This document shows, piece after piece, positions 1 to 6,851 of a DNA stretch of 32,106 bases; the first letter of the stretch is position 1, and each line of letters starts with the position of its first letter. The DNA comes from Phycisphaerales bacterium (GTDB taxonomy: Bacteria > Bacteroidota > Bacteroidia > Chitinophagales > Chitinophagaceae): the NCBI GenBank assembly GCA_030054025.1, contig JASGCQ010000023.1:1-32106 (forward strand). Reading direction: 5' to 3'. Under the pieces are notes generated by a model. It was not told the origin of the DNA. It ran no database searches and saw only the letters and a program-made list of their open reading frames with translations. A program made the translations under genes and the position numbers.

Positions 1-206
1 ATGATACTGTCCCAAAAAGTGTGTAAAGCCAAAAAGTCTGAATTTTGTGTTTGAGCAAAAAAACTCAGCTATTTATGGACTTTACACAAGAGCAAATTTC
101 ACTTATATTTGACGAAATAGCAAATCAAAAAAACGGCTATCAAAATCAAAGCATTTTAAAACTAAGTTTGGAAGCGATAATGCGCGCCGAGCGCAAGCAG
201 TTTAAC
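1..206 (+). mobile_element. IS256-like element remnant (left end and transposase N-terminus)
   Basis: The best start is the ATG at 75. About 44 codons of a transposase N-terminus follow, running through residues like SLEAIMRAERKQFN. This resembles the opening of mutator-type (IS256) transposases of Bacteroidota, where a short acidic helix is followed by an L-x-L-E-x-x-M-x-x-E-R segment. The similarity stops at about position 206, where the frame runs into unrelated sequence matching the end of another element. The bases near position 6 (actgtcccaaaaagtgtgta) look like an IS256-type terminal repeat, so the left end is probably just inside the window. The catalytic DDE part is absent, so this is a dead fragment. 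The family call rests on remembered sequence style, not a search. Confidence 0.55.
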
Positions 207-228
207 TTAATAGGTTCGACCTCGTTTC

Positions 229-537
229 TTATGGGTAAAGGTTTAGTTTACCATGATAAAACAGGATAGCAGCTTTAAAATTTTCAAATGTTCTGTACCC
301 TTTTGCACTTAGTTTAATTTCTTGTATTTTGCCATTTAGTCTTTCTGCCATAGCGTTGCTTTTATTCAAAGCTATGGCATTTAGTATGCCGTTCATGTGC
401 CTATCAAACATTTCGGCCACTTTTATTAGTGCATTTATTGTACTGTTTTTGGCATCTTGACTCCAACGGCAAAATAGTATAAACGCATCTTCTTTAGGTT
501 GATTAAAATGGAGGTCTCTAAAATGATTTTATACAAC
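229..537 (-). pseudogene. ISL3-like transposase, C-terminal fragment
   Basis: Read from about 537 to the stop at 229, this frame gives roughly 100 residues with no proper start codon. A conventional ORF call would begin at a GTG near 420, but the frame is open upstream to a stop at about 540. The segment SNAMAERLNGKIQEIK followed by GYRTFENFKAAILF is typical of the end of the DDE domain of ISL3-family transposases, where an N-A-x-x-E-x-x-N-x-K-I-x-x-I-K motif precedes a G-[FY]-R-x-F-x-[NH]-F-[KR] motif. The fragment lies on the opposite strand to the IS256-like remnant and interrupts it, so it probably inserted into it and then decayed. The N-terminal two thirds are missing. Confidence 0.7.
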
Positions 538-684
538 TCGTTTGGTGTCCTCTTTTTTTAAGCTAAGATATATAACCCATAGGAATTAGTGTAGAACCAA
601 CCTTTATACATTCTGGCTCCGCAAAAAAGGAATTAAATTAAATCAAATTGTTATCAAATCTAAATTGTAAAGTTTTATTGTAAT

Positions 685-2883
685 TTACCCCAAGTACAAC
701 ATCTCATGATAAGTAGGCAAAGGCCAAAGGCTATTATCCACCAAGAGTTCTAATTTATCGGCAGCATATCGGATATTGTCGAACAAGGATTTGATATTGT
801 TGCAGTACATGGCTGCACGTTTGTGCATATCCGCTTCGTTGTTGGCTACTTTGCGTGCCGCAATCATGGCTTCTACATTTTCGCTCATGCTTTGCATGTG
901 TCCGCCAATAACGTTAATCATGTTCAATTGTGCTTTGTAACCGGCTGCATCCACACCAATCTCTTTCAGATTGCGTACATTTTCTATCAATAAATTTTGG
1001 TAGCGTACTGCTGCGGGTAAGATATGATTGGTAGCCATATTACCGAGAATACGGGCTTCGATTTGCACCTTTTTTACATACTCTTCGAGCATGATTTCGT
1101 GGCGTGCTTCCAATTCGCGCTCGCTGTAAATGCCATTGCTGATGAAGAGTTCTTTTGCTTTAGCCGTTACCAAAGCATCCAAAGCTTCAGGCGTAGTTTT
1201 GAAATTGTTCAAACCTCGCTTTTTAGCCTCAGCAGCCCATTCGTCGCTATAATTATCGCCTTCGAAACGGACGCTTTTAGATGCTGCAATATAGTTGCGC
1301 AATATATGCATCAATGCCACTTCTTTTTTCTCTCCTTTTTCAATCAGCGCATCTACATCCGCTTTGAATTGTTTCAAAGTTTCTGCCATCATGGTGTTGA
1401 GCACCGTCATGGGCGAAGCACAGTTGGCAGAGCTACCTACGGCACGGAATTCAAATTTGTTTCCCGTAAATGCAAATGGACTGGTACGATTGCGGTCGGT
1501 ATTGTCCATCAATACTTCTGGAATATGCTTGTGAATATCCAGCTTTAATAATTGCTCGTCTTGCTCGCTGAAAGTATCGCCCACACGTGTTTCTACTTCG
1601 TTCAATACTTCAGAAAGGAATTTGCCCAAATACACCGAAATGATTGCCGGAGGAGCTTCGTTGGCACCCAAGCGATGGTCGTTGCTGGCAGAAGCGATAA
1701 CAGCACGCAATAAATCGGCATTGTCATGTACGGCTTTGATGGTGTTGACAAAGAAGGTCAAGAACATCAAATTGGTACGAGGCGTTTTGCCGGGTCCTAA
1801 TAAATTTACTCCTGTATCGGTTGCCAAGCTCCAATTGTTGTGCTTACCGCTACCATTTACTCCCGCAAATGGTTTTTCGTGGAGGAGTACTTTCAATTTG
1901 TGACGCTTTGCCACTTTCGCCATAATGTCCATCAACAAAGTGTTGTGGTCAACGGCAATATTTACTTCTTCGAAAATAGGAGCGCACTCAAATTGGCTAG
2001 GCGCTACTTCGTTGTGCCTTGTGCGCAAGGGAATGCCTAATTTATAAGCTTCTTGCTCGTAATCTTGCATGAAAGCAAAAACACGGTCGGGTATAGAACC
2101 AAAATAATGGTCTTCTAATTGTTGTCCTTTGGCAGGTGCATGACCCACCAAGGTACGACCGCACATCATCAAGTCGGGGCGAGCATTCGCAATAGCTTCG
2201 TCCACCAAGAAATATTCTTGTTCCCAACCAAGGGTAACATTTACCTTTTGTATATTCTTATCGAAATAATGACATACATCTACCGCAGCTTTATCCAAAG
2301 CGGCAACGGATTTGATTAGGGGCGCTTTATAGTCGAGAGATTCACCATTGTAAGCGATAAAAATGGTCGGGATGCAAAGGGTTTTTCCATGTCCAGACTC
2401 CATAATAAAAGCAGGAGAAGATGGGTCCCAAGCGGTATAGCCACGCGCTTCGAAAGTGGCGCGGATACCACCATTGGGGAAGCTCGATGCGTCGGGTTCT
2501 TGTTGTATTAGTGTGTCGCCGTCAAACAATTCGATGGCTGTACCGTCACTTTTAATGGTGAAGAAAGAATCGTGTTTTTCGGCAGTAGTGCCTGTTAGGG
2601 GCTGAAACCAGTGGGTGTAATGCGTCACGCCACGTTCTTCGGCCCAAGCTTTCATGCCGCTTGCCACCTGGTCGGCTACACGACGCTCTACACGAGTACC
2701 ATTCTTGCGCGAATTCATCAGGCTTCTGTAAGCCTCATCGCTCAAATACTCGCGCATGATGCGCTCGGTAAATACGTTGCTGTTGAAAATGGCAGTAATG
2801 CGTTTGCCATTGTAGTGACTGATTTTCTTTTCATCGTCACCTTTGAGCACTTGCTCTAAAGCGGTTTGGCGTAAATGCGACAT
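685..2883 (-). CDS. glnN: Glutamine synthetase type III
   Basis: ATP-dependent ligation of ammonia to glutamate in the cytoplasm; GSIII enzymes are large (about 700-730 residues) dodecamers common in Bacteroidota. This product is 732 residues from the ATG at 2883. An upstream TTG at 2901 is open in the same frame, but it overlaps the promoter -7 element, so the ATG is preferred. Visible GSIII signatures are the substrate/ATP-site stretch NGSGKHNNWS near residues 340-350 and the block NKFEFRAVGSSAN near 474-486. The GSIII-specific N-terminal domain and long helical C-terminus are present. It appears monocistronic, with its own TAnnTTTG promoter. Nothing suggests inactivation. The IS debris lies beyond its 3' end and does not touch it. 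Confidence 0.97.
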   Translation of the reverse strand: MSHLRQTALEQVLKGDDEKKISHYNGKRITAIFNSNVFTERIMREYLSDEAYRSLMNSRKNGTRVERRVADQVASGMKAWAEERGVTHYTHWFQPLTGTTAEKHDSFFTIKSDGTAIELFDGDTLIQQEPDASSFPNGGIRATFEARGYTAWDPSSPAFIMESGHGKTLCIPTIFIAYNGESLDYKAPLIKSVAALDKAAVDVCHYFDKNIQKVNVTLGWEQEYFLVDEAIANARPDLMMCGRTLVGHAPAKGQQLEDHYFGSIPDRVFAFMQDYEQEAYKLGIPLRTRHNEVAPSQFECAPIFEEVNIAVDHNTLLMDIMAKVAKRHKLKVLLHEKPFAGVNGSGKHNNWSLATDTGVNLLGPGKTPRTNLMFLTFFVNTIKAVHDNADLLRAVIASASNDHRLGANEAPPAIISVYLGKFLSEVLNEVETRVGDTFSEQDEQLLKLDIHKHIPEVLMDNTDRNRTSPFAFTGNKFEFRAVGSSANCASPMTVLNTMMAETLKQFKADVDALIEKGEKKEVALMHILRNYIAASKSVRFEGDNYSDEWAAEAKKRGLNNFKTTPEALDALVTAKAKELFISNGIYSERELEARHEIMLEEYVKKVQIEARILGNMATNHILPAAVRYQNLLIENVRNLKEIGVDAAGYKAQLNMINVIGGHMQSMSENVEAMIAARKVANNEADMHKRAAMYCNNIKSLFDNIRYAADKLELLVDNSLWPLPTYHEMLYLG

Positions 2884-2898
2884 AAATATATTTTTTTG

Positions 2899-2906
2899 CA
2901 AAATTA
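2899..2906 (-). promoter_or_regulatory. Bacteroidota -7 element upstream of glnN
   Basis: The minus strand reads TAATTTTG, an exact match to the Bacteroidota sigma consensus TAnnTTTG, ending 15 bases before the glnN ATG. At the expected 20-bp spacing upstream the sequence is TTTA, one mismatch from the -33 TTTG. The position also argues against the TTG codon at 2901 being the true start. Confidence 0.5.
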
Positions 2907-2956
2907 AAATATCTTGCCGAATTGCCTAAAAAATTTCTACTTTTTTGTAAAAATTA

Positions 2957-3598
2957 TCAAATTAATATAATAATAATAAATTGGATTGAAGCCACAGAAA
3001 GCGCAAAATCATTGAAAATAAAGCTATTTAGCCGTAAAAGATAACGGGGTTTTGTTAATTGCAAATTAATTTCAATGTTAAAAATATGCCCCTTTTCGTC
3101 CCATCTTACAATAGGGAGATGCTCTATAAATTCTACGCCGCGTCGTCCTTGAAATTTATAGGCGGCTTCTTTGCTGCTCCAGGCAAGGGTAATTTTTTGA
3201 GGGTCATTGGCGCAAAATTCTTGTTCGCGAGGCGAAAGAAATTTGTGCTGTAAGTTCAAAATCCCCTTGTGCCAACATTGGATGTCTATCCCAACCGCAG
3301 ACTCACTGCTGAGGATGCAGGCGACATAGGGGTAAGAATGGGAGATGGAAAAATGAAATTCTTGATTGGGTACTTGGGGTTTATCATGCTCATCGGGGAG
3401 GATAGCATGTAGTGGAAAATCTTTGTTGAGGTATTGTAACAAAAAACGCCCTGCTAAAAATTCGATACGCCTTTTAGCATGTAGAATATGGTCTCCCGAA
3501 ACCGAAATTTGCTCGGCAAAAAAATCCTCCGGCTCAGTGATGTGCCATATAGCTGCCAGGCTATGAAGGTTAGGATTCCATTCTTTGTAGAGGGGCAT
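2957..3598 (-). CDS. 4'-phosphopantetheinyl transferase (Sfp-like superfamily)
   Basis: Transfers the phosphopantetheine arm of CoA to a serine of an acyl or peptidyl carrier protein, giving the active holo form. It is 213 residues, the usual size of the Sfp/EntD branch. The catalytic signatures are the Mg-binding GIDI at about residues 102-106 (usual form G-[IV]-D-[ILV]-E, here followed by Q) and WSSKEAAYK at about 139-148, matching the W-[AS]-x-K-E-[AS] motif whose Lys and Glu are essential. Between them is the FLSPREQEF segment typical of the family. The last residues (FIIIILI) look like a run-on into AT-rich DNA. The start lies 5 bases after the patatin stop codon. The first 18 codons are duplicated at 5340-5400, so the 5' end of this gene was apparently rebuilt by an insertion. 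Confidence 0.93.
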   Translation of the reverse strand: MPLYKEWNPNLHSLAAIWHITEPEDFFAEQISVSGDHILHAKRRIEFLAGRFLLQYLNKDFPLHAILPDEHDKPQVPNQEFHFSISHSYPYVACILSSESAVGIDIQCWHKGILNLQHKFLSPREQEFCANDPQKITLAWSSKEAAYKFQGRRGVEFIEHLPIVRWDEKGHIFNIEINLQLTKPRYLLRLNSFIFNDFALSVASIQFIIIILI

Positions 3599-3603
3599 TG
3601 TTT
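3543..3603. repeat. 61-bp direct repeat, copy 1 (start of intact PPTase)
   Basis: Copy 1 is near-identical to 5340-5400: 57 of 61 bases match, with differences at 3560, 3572, 3575 and 3590. It covers the first 18 codons of the PPTase gene plus the 5 bases before its ATG. Each difference is in a third codon position and is silent (Ser, Pro, Asn and Leu codons). The repeat ends at 3603 and the patatin stop codon occupies 3604-3606, so the repeat edge marks one end of the inserted patatin cassette. Confidence 0.95.
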
Positions 3604-4641
3604 TTATAGCTTTGCAATCAGTGCAAATGTGGTTAGTTGACGTGTAAAATGACTATTCCTAAATAGATCATTAACTTTATCTGACAAATGTTGCGATGTT
3701 TTGGGGCGATGGTCAATCATGTTAGAAAATTTTTCATCAATGTCAGGGTTGATTCTAAAATATTTATATCCTAATAGATTATCTAATTGAGAGTCGATTG
3801 TCTGCGAATTTGCGTCCATCATTACATCAACTACAGGAATAGCCCATTGATATTTACCCCATTTTTTCGTTTTTTTTCTGTCTATTGACTTTTGAATTTT
3901 TCCAGTGCCTATTGAGAGTATGTGAATATCCTCTGTTTTTAAGATATTATCTTTTGCATATAACGGATCGTTAAGATTATTCACCACCTCAAAATAAGCT
4001 GAGAGGGCAGGGTTATTCATATAAACTCCACCATCAATACAGTTGGTTTGATAATCTTTTCCGCCATGATCAGCATAAATGAAGTGGTGGGATGGTAAAT
4101 ATACCGGCGCAGCAGATGTTGCTTTGCAAATATCTAATAACTTGGCATTAGCATTGGGGTTTTTAATATAACCATTTGATAGTCTGTGAATGGATCTAGT
4201 TGTAAATATAATTGGTGTATATCGCTCGAGATCAAATGAAGTAATTAATAAAGGTTTACAACAATCACTTAATCGCGTTTCTTCTAAAAACTTAATCAAA
4301 ACCGAGTCTATACCTCTTTCACTAAAGCGAGGTAAAAAAATATTTTTACTGTAATTAAATGCTTTGCGAACTTTTGTTGAACACGGGAAAATAACTTTGC
4401 CATAGTCAGTATAAATGCTTTCAATGTCACTAAGATTATATTTTGATTTCCCATCTTTATCTTTGATGGTTAAAGCAGTAACAATTAGTCCACCTGTGGA
4501 TGTTCCAGCAAATAAGTCGAAACTATCTACAATCGAACGACCACTTATTTGTTGAATTTCGGATAGGATTTTCACCGCAGTTAATCCTCTTAGTCCTCCA
4601 CCATCAATACTTAAAATTTTGAAAGGTTGATTTAATTCCAT
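3604..4641 (-). CDS. Patatin-like phospholipase
   Basis: Predicted lipid acyl hydrolase with a Ser-Asp dyad, 345 residues. Visible motifs are the oxyanion-hole loop DGGGLRG (residues 13-19), the nucleophile elbow GTSTG (46-50, catalytic Ser48) and the DGG motif (203-205, catalytic Asp203) followed by VYMNNP. There is no signal peptide or membrane segment, so it is likely cytoplasmic and could act on the inner membrane from within. The layout resembles CapV/CBASS-type and other bacterial patatins of 300-350 residues. It is preceded 9 bases upstream by the 172-residue partner gene and followed 5 bases downstream by the PPTase, so all three are probably co-transcribed. It is visibly more AT-rich than dnaB or pheT, and it lies in a cassette bounded by direct repeats, which suggests transfer. 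The enzyme call is firm. A defence role is inference. Confidence 0.93.
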   Translation of the reverse strand: MELNQPFKILSIDGGGLRGLTAVKILSEIQQISGRSIVDSFDLFAGTSTGGLIVTALTIKDKDGKSKYNLSDIESIYTDYGKVIFPCSTKVRKAFNYSKNIFLPRFSERGIDSVLIKFLEETRLSDCCKPLLITSFDLERYTPIIFTTRSIHRLSNGYIKNPNANAKLLDICKATSAAPVYLPSHHFIYADHGGKDYQTNCIDGGVYMNNPALSAYFEVVNNLNDPLYAKDNILKTEDIHILSIGTGKIQKSIDRKKTKKWGKYQWAIPVVDVMMDANSQTIDSQLDNLLGYKYFRINPDIDEKFSNMIDHRPKTSQHLSDKVNDLFRNSHFTRQLTTFALIAKL

Positions 4642-4650
4642 GCAAACACA

Positions 4651-5169
4651 CTATAGATTTGAGATAGCTTTTAGTCTGCTTACAACAAAATTAACAAGAT
4701 TACTAGAAAAGATGTTAGTGTCAATTTCTGGATTTCGTCCATCAACATTTTGTTCAATAATTTGCTCTAATGATGGGGATAAAGTGTCGTAAGTCTCGAA
4801 TTTAATTTTTTTTGAAATTAAATCTAATTCTACAATCAAATATGGGTCAACCAATGGATTGAAATTAACAGTACTATTTTTAAGGAAGAATTGAAGAGTT
4901 AAAAAATCTGGAGTGAAATTCTGTTGTAAAAGAAAATTGTCAAAGCAGACTAGCTTTAGAATGCCTGGGTATCTATTTTCAAAAATGCCATTGATTTCTT
5001 CAACTTGCGGCTTAACAGTTTTCCAATAAAAGTCTTCAAAAGAATTAACAAGCAAATCTTTTGGAGTTTGTGCTTTATTTCTATTTGCAGAAGTCTGACT
5101 AGTTAATCCATTAATAGCATCGTCAATTAAACTTGCTGTTCTTGTCATTTCATTTTTGTTTGATGCCAT
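4651..5169 (-). CDS. Uncharacterised partner protein of the patatin
   Basis: A 172-residue product that I do not recognise. It starts with a polar, Thr/Ser/Asn-rich segment of about 40 residues, followed by what looks like a compact alpha/beta domain. The middle alternates hydrophobic strands (for example ILKLVCFDNFLLQQ and YLIVELDLISKKIKFETY) and the C-terminus is helical. There is no signal peptide, membrane segment or cysteine cluster. It is far too short to be a CD-NTase, and the G-S plus D-x-D nucleotidyltransferase signature is absent, so this pair is not an ordinary CBASS operon. Its stop is 9 bases before the patatin start. That fixed pairing inside a repeat-bounded cassette suggests a sensor, regulator or immunity role towards the phospholipase, which is inference only. 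Base composition is AT-rich like the patatin. Confidence 0.8.
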   Translation of the reverse strand: MASNKNEMTRTASLIDDAINGLTSQTSANRNKAQTPKDLLVNSFEDFYWKTVKPQVEEINGIFENRYPGILKLVCFDNFLLQQNFTPDFLTLQFFLKNSTVNFNPLVDPYLIVELDLISKKIKFETYDTLSPSLEQIIEQNVDGRNPEIDTNIFSSNLVNFVVSRLKAISNL

Positions 5170-5223
5170 AAAAGTAGATAAAAGTGATGCGTAAACAACA
5201 ATTTTTAAAAATACTTAAGATAA

Positions 5224-5291
5224 TTTTGAATTTTCAAAATAATTCATTAAATACGCTGCATCAAAGTAAAAATTGTATTGTTGACAATTTT
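5224..5291. other. AT-rich leader of the patatin cassette with two hairpins
   Basis: Between the partner gene start and the outer repeat are about 170 bases without a substantial gene. They contain a perfect palindrome at 5224-5239 (TTTTGAA-TT-TTCAAAA) and an 8-bp stem at 5269-5276 with 5284-5291 (AAAATTGT and ACAATTTT, 7-base loop). The second, read on the minus strand, is followed by a short T run and could weakly stop transcription coming from the EVE gene. Both could instead be operator or recombination sites. No consensus TAnnTTTG promoter was found close to the partner gene start. Confidence 0.35.
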
Positions 5292-5395
5292 ATAACACTG
5301 TTCAATGGCTTAAAAACGCCTTGCTCTGAACAAGAGTATTGCCATATAGCTGCCAGACTATGAAGGTTGGGGTTCCATTCTTTGTAAAGGGGCAT
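5261..5395 (-). pseudogene. Truncated PPTase stub (18 original codons plus foreign tail)
   Basis: From an ATG at 5395 this frame encodes the same first 18 residues as the intact PPTase (MPLYKEWNPN and onward to the AAIW segment). It then diverges at the repeat edge into 26 unrelated residues and stops at 5261. It sits 14 bases after the EVE gene stop, where an intact downstream operon gene would be expected. It is best read as the displaced 5' end of the original PPTase gene, cut off when the patatin cassette entered. Whether the 44-residue product is still made is unknown. Confidence 0.75.
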
Positions 5396-5400
5396 TGTTT
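5340..5400. repeat. 61-bp direct repeat, copy 2 (PPTase stub)
   Basis: Outer copy of the repeat described at 3543-3603, in the same orientation, offset by 1797 bases. The shared block includes the five bases before the ATG. Homology stops abruptly on both sides. Confidence 0.95.
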
Positions 5401-5409
5401 CAATAATAT

Positions 5410-5820
5410 TTAGCTGCCCATCTTTACGATATGTTTGAATTCTTGCGGCGTAATACTGTGTACCGATAGTCTTCCCAATCTTACCAAAGAAATACCTTCC
5501 AATTCGGGGTCTTCTTTAATGGCTTTGAGTGTAACGGGGTTTTTCAATTTTTTTGCAGGTTTTAAATCTACTACCACCCAATTGGTATCTTCTGTAGTAG
5601 GGTCTTGGTACGCAGTAGTCACCACTTCGGCAATGCCTACTACGCAAAGTCCTTCGTTGGAATGATAAAATAAAACTTGGTCACCCACAGACATGGCACG
5701 CATGTTGTTTCTTGCAGCATAGTTGCGCACACCATTCCACATGCTTTGTCCTTCTTGTACAAAATCGTCCCAACTATATTTGAAGGGTTCTGATTTTACG
5801 AGCCAATATTGTTTTGCCAT
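5410..5820 (-). CDS. EVE domain-containing protein (THYN1-like)
   Basis: A single EVE domain of 136 residues, the normal size of the stand-alone family. EVE domains are PUA-like folds that bind modified bases in nucleic acids. Signatures are WLVKSEP at residues 6-12, WNGVRNYAARN at 28-38 and VLFYHS at 49-54, with the GIAEVV strand after it. The aromatic residues that line the base-binding cage are retained. It is probably the first gene of what was an EVE-PPTase operon before the patatin cassette arrived, since the PPTase stub starts 14 bases after its stop. EVE proteins occur both as housekeeping genes and as parts of restriction systems. This stand-alone form looks like the former. A probable broken gene tail lies just upstream. 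Confidence 0.93.
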   Translation of the reverse strand: MAKQYWLVKSEPFKYSWDDFVQEGQSMWNGVRNYAARNNMRAMSVGDQVLFYHSNEGLCVVGIAEVVTTAYQDPTTEDTNWVVVDLKPAKKLKNPVTLKAIKEDPELEGISLVRLGRLSVHSITPQEFKHIVKMGS

Positions 5821-5827
5821 CTTGTTT

Positions 5828-5968
5828 TTATTTGCCTGTTAAAAGTTCATCTACACTTTTATGGATGTGCTCCATTTCGCCAACGTTATTTCCTTTATAG
5901 AGGTAATTATATAAAGGCTTGATAAAAATATAAAAGCACCAAATAGGTGCTTTGTTTTTTGCATTATT
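5828..5968 (-). pseudogene. Possible C-terminal tail of a disrupted gene upstream of EVE
   Basis: On the minus strand a frame is open from about 5990 to a stop at 5828, with no ATG. Its last part reads like coding sequence (IKPLYNYLYKG, then VDELLTGK) and ends 7 bases before the EVE start. Its 5' part overlaps the terminator hairpin of the HEPN-like gene. One explanation is that the upstream gene lost its body when the HEPN-like pair entered. The product is not recognised and the frame could be fortuitous. Confidence 0.3.
5933..5953 (-). terminator. Rho-independent terminator after the HEPN-like gene
   Basis: Arms AAAGCACC (5933-5940) and GGTGCTTT (5946-5953) form a perfect 8-bp stem around a 5-base loop. 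On the minus strand the stem runs into TTTTATATTTTTAT, a U-rich tail, 14 bases after the HEPN-like gene stop. The plus strand also has a T run (GTTTTTTG), so it could act in both directions. Confidence 0.75.
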
Positions 5969-6374
5969 ACTCACAGTACTCAACAATTTCTTCTAAATGC
6001 TTTTTTGTAATTTCTAAAACAATTTCAGGGTCTTTAAATTTATAATCAGTATATCTTGCTGTGCTACATGTACTTCTTAACCAATTGAAGCTACCTGAAA
6101 TTTCTGGACACCTATCATTTACAAGAGTAGCCCTATAAGAATGTTTGTCTATATTTTTAGGGTACAAATTCCTATATTCATCAATAGTCTTGATAGTATA
6201 TTTCCCGCCATTAGATTTTTTAACTTTTATTGGGAATATTTTGTGGTCAATATAATGTATTGCAGAATAGAAGGCAGTAGTGATTACCCAGTCTAAATAT
6301 TCAATTTTATCAGATAGAAACTCACAGACTTCTTTATTATGTGCTGCATGTTCTATTTTGGGAAACCTAGCCAT
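5967..6374 (-). CDS. HEPN-like domain protein, accessory
   Basis: A 135-residue, mostly helical protein. The N-terminal half (AAHNKEVCEFL, then DWVITTAFYSAIHYID) and the later ARYTDYKF segment follow the pattern of small HEPN-like proteins: a helix with D-W-x-x-x-x-A-F-Y-x-A-x-H-Y, a polar H-x-x-R-x-x-x-V segment (here HSYRATLV) and an ARY-x-x-Y helix. In HEPN ribonucleases the catalytic motif is R-x4-6-H. Here that order is not obvious, so RNase activity cannot be claimed. Its start overlaps the end of the upstream gene by 8 bases, implying translational coupling. It is followed directly by a hairpin terminator. Composition is AT-rich compared with dnaB. The domain call is by pattern and moderate; function is unknown, possibly toxin-like. 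Confidence 0.65.
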   Translation of the reverse strand: MARFPKIEHAAHNKEVCEFLSDKIEYLDWVITTAFYSAIHYIDHKIFPIKVKKSNGGKYTIKTIDEYRNLYPKNIDKHSYRATLVNDRCPEISGSFNWLRSTCSTARYTDYKFKDPEIVLEITKKHLEEIVEYCE

Positions 6375-6834
6375 TTATAAAGGTATAATTATATCCGTCC
6401 GCTGCAATTGAATCTTTATTTGTCTTTGAAGAATATGGCATAAACATTGTGGAAATACTTATCGATTTATTCTTTCTGTTTTGTATAAAGTTGTTTAGTT
6501 TCAAGTTTATTTTCTTGAAATCGTCAAACGATAAATAGTGTTTTTCAGGTATTGTGAAAATAAACGAGAAATCATAGATGCTTGATTGCTTGAGATAAAT
6601 TCTTTTACATTTTATTTTTTCTTTTCCATAAAGTGAATCAGCAAAATCTACGGATAACTTCTGGGCAGCACTTAAATTTTTTTCGAACTCCTTTTGCATT
6701 TTTATTTCGTAAGATTTCCTGCCTTTACTCCACGCCTCTATCATATCATCGTCAGTAAACCATTTCTTTTGAGATTGGGAAACTTCTTGTACGGCGTTTA
6801 ATTTAGTTGAATTTATTGTTTTTGCGACATACAT
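6367..6834 (-). CDS. Uncharacterised protein paired with the HEPN-like gene
   Basis: About 155 residues from the ATG at 6834. A GTG at 6852 is open in frame but lies inside the promoter -7 element, so it is rejected as the start. I do not recognise the family. The N-terminal half is charged and helical (for example KKWFTDDDMIEAW and KSYEIKMQKEFEKN). The C-terminal half has beta-like stretches (DFSFIFTIPEKHY, SISISTMFMPYS) that look like a small alpha/beta domain. No GS-x-x-x-G nucleotidyltransferase motif is seen, so it is not a clear MNT antitoxin of the usual HEPN-MNT pairs. It overlaps the HEPN-like gene by 8 bases and shares its promoter and terminator. The tight two-gene arrangement resembles toxin-antitoxin modules, but that is inference. 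Confidence 0.75.
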   Translation of the reverse strand: MYVAKTINSTKLNAVQEVSQSQKKWFTDDDMIEAWSKGRKSYEIKMQKEFEKNLSAAQKLSVDFADSLYGKEKIKCKRIYLKQSSIYDFSFIFTIPEKHYLSFDDFKKINLKLNNFIQNRKNKSISISTMFMPYSSKTNKDSIAADGYNYTFING

Positions 6835-6851
6835 AATCTGTGATATTGTCA

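Larger units (their letters stand above)
3604..5340. mobile_element. Inserted two-gene patatin cassette between direct repeats
   Basis: This segment lies between the two 61-bp repeats and holds the patatin gene, its small partner and about 170 bases of AT-rich leader. One boundary coincides with the patatin stop codon. Removing the segment plus one repeat copy would place the PPTase start 14 bases after the EVE gene stop, a normal operon spacing. No integrase, transposase or terminal inverted repeat is visible inside, so how it moved is unknown. The structure resembles integrative elements that enter the end of a gene and restore it with their own copy of the gene end. Confidence 0.7.

Noticed and set aside
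1024..1548. Long plus-strand ORF within glnN
   Set aside because: Antisense shadow of a strongly conserved gene; its product has no recognisable domain.
3604..5169. CBASS operon (CapV patatin with cyclase)
   Set aside because: The partner is 172 residues with no nucleotidyltransferase signature, and no CD-NTase, Cap2 or Cap3 is nearby.
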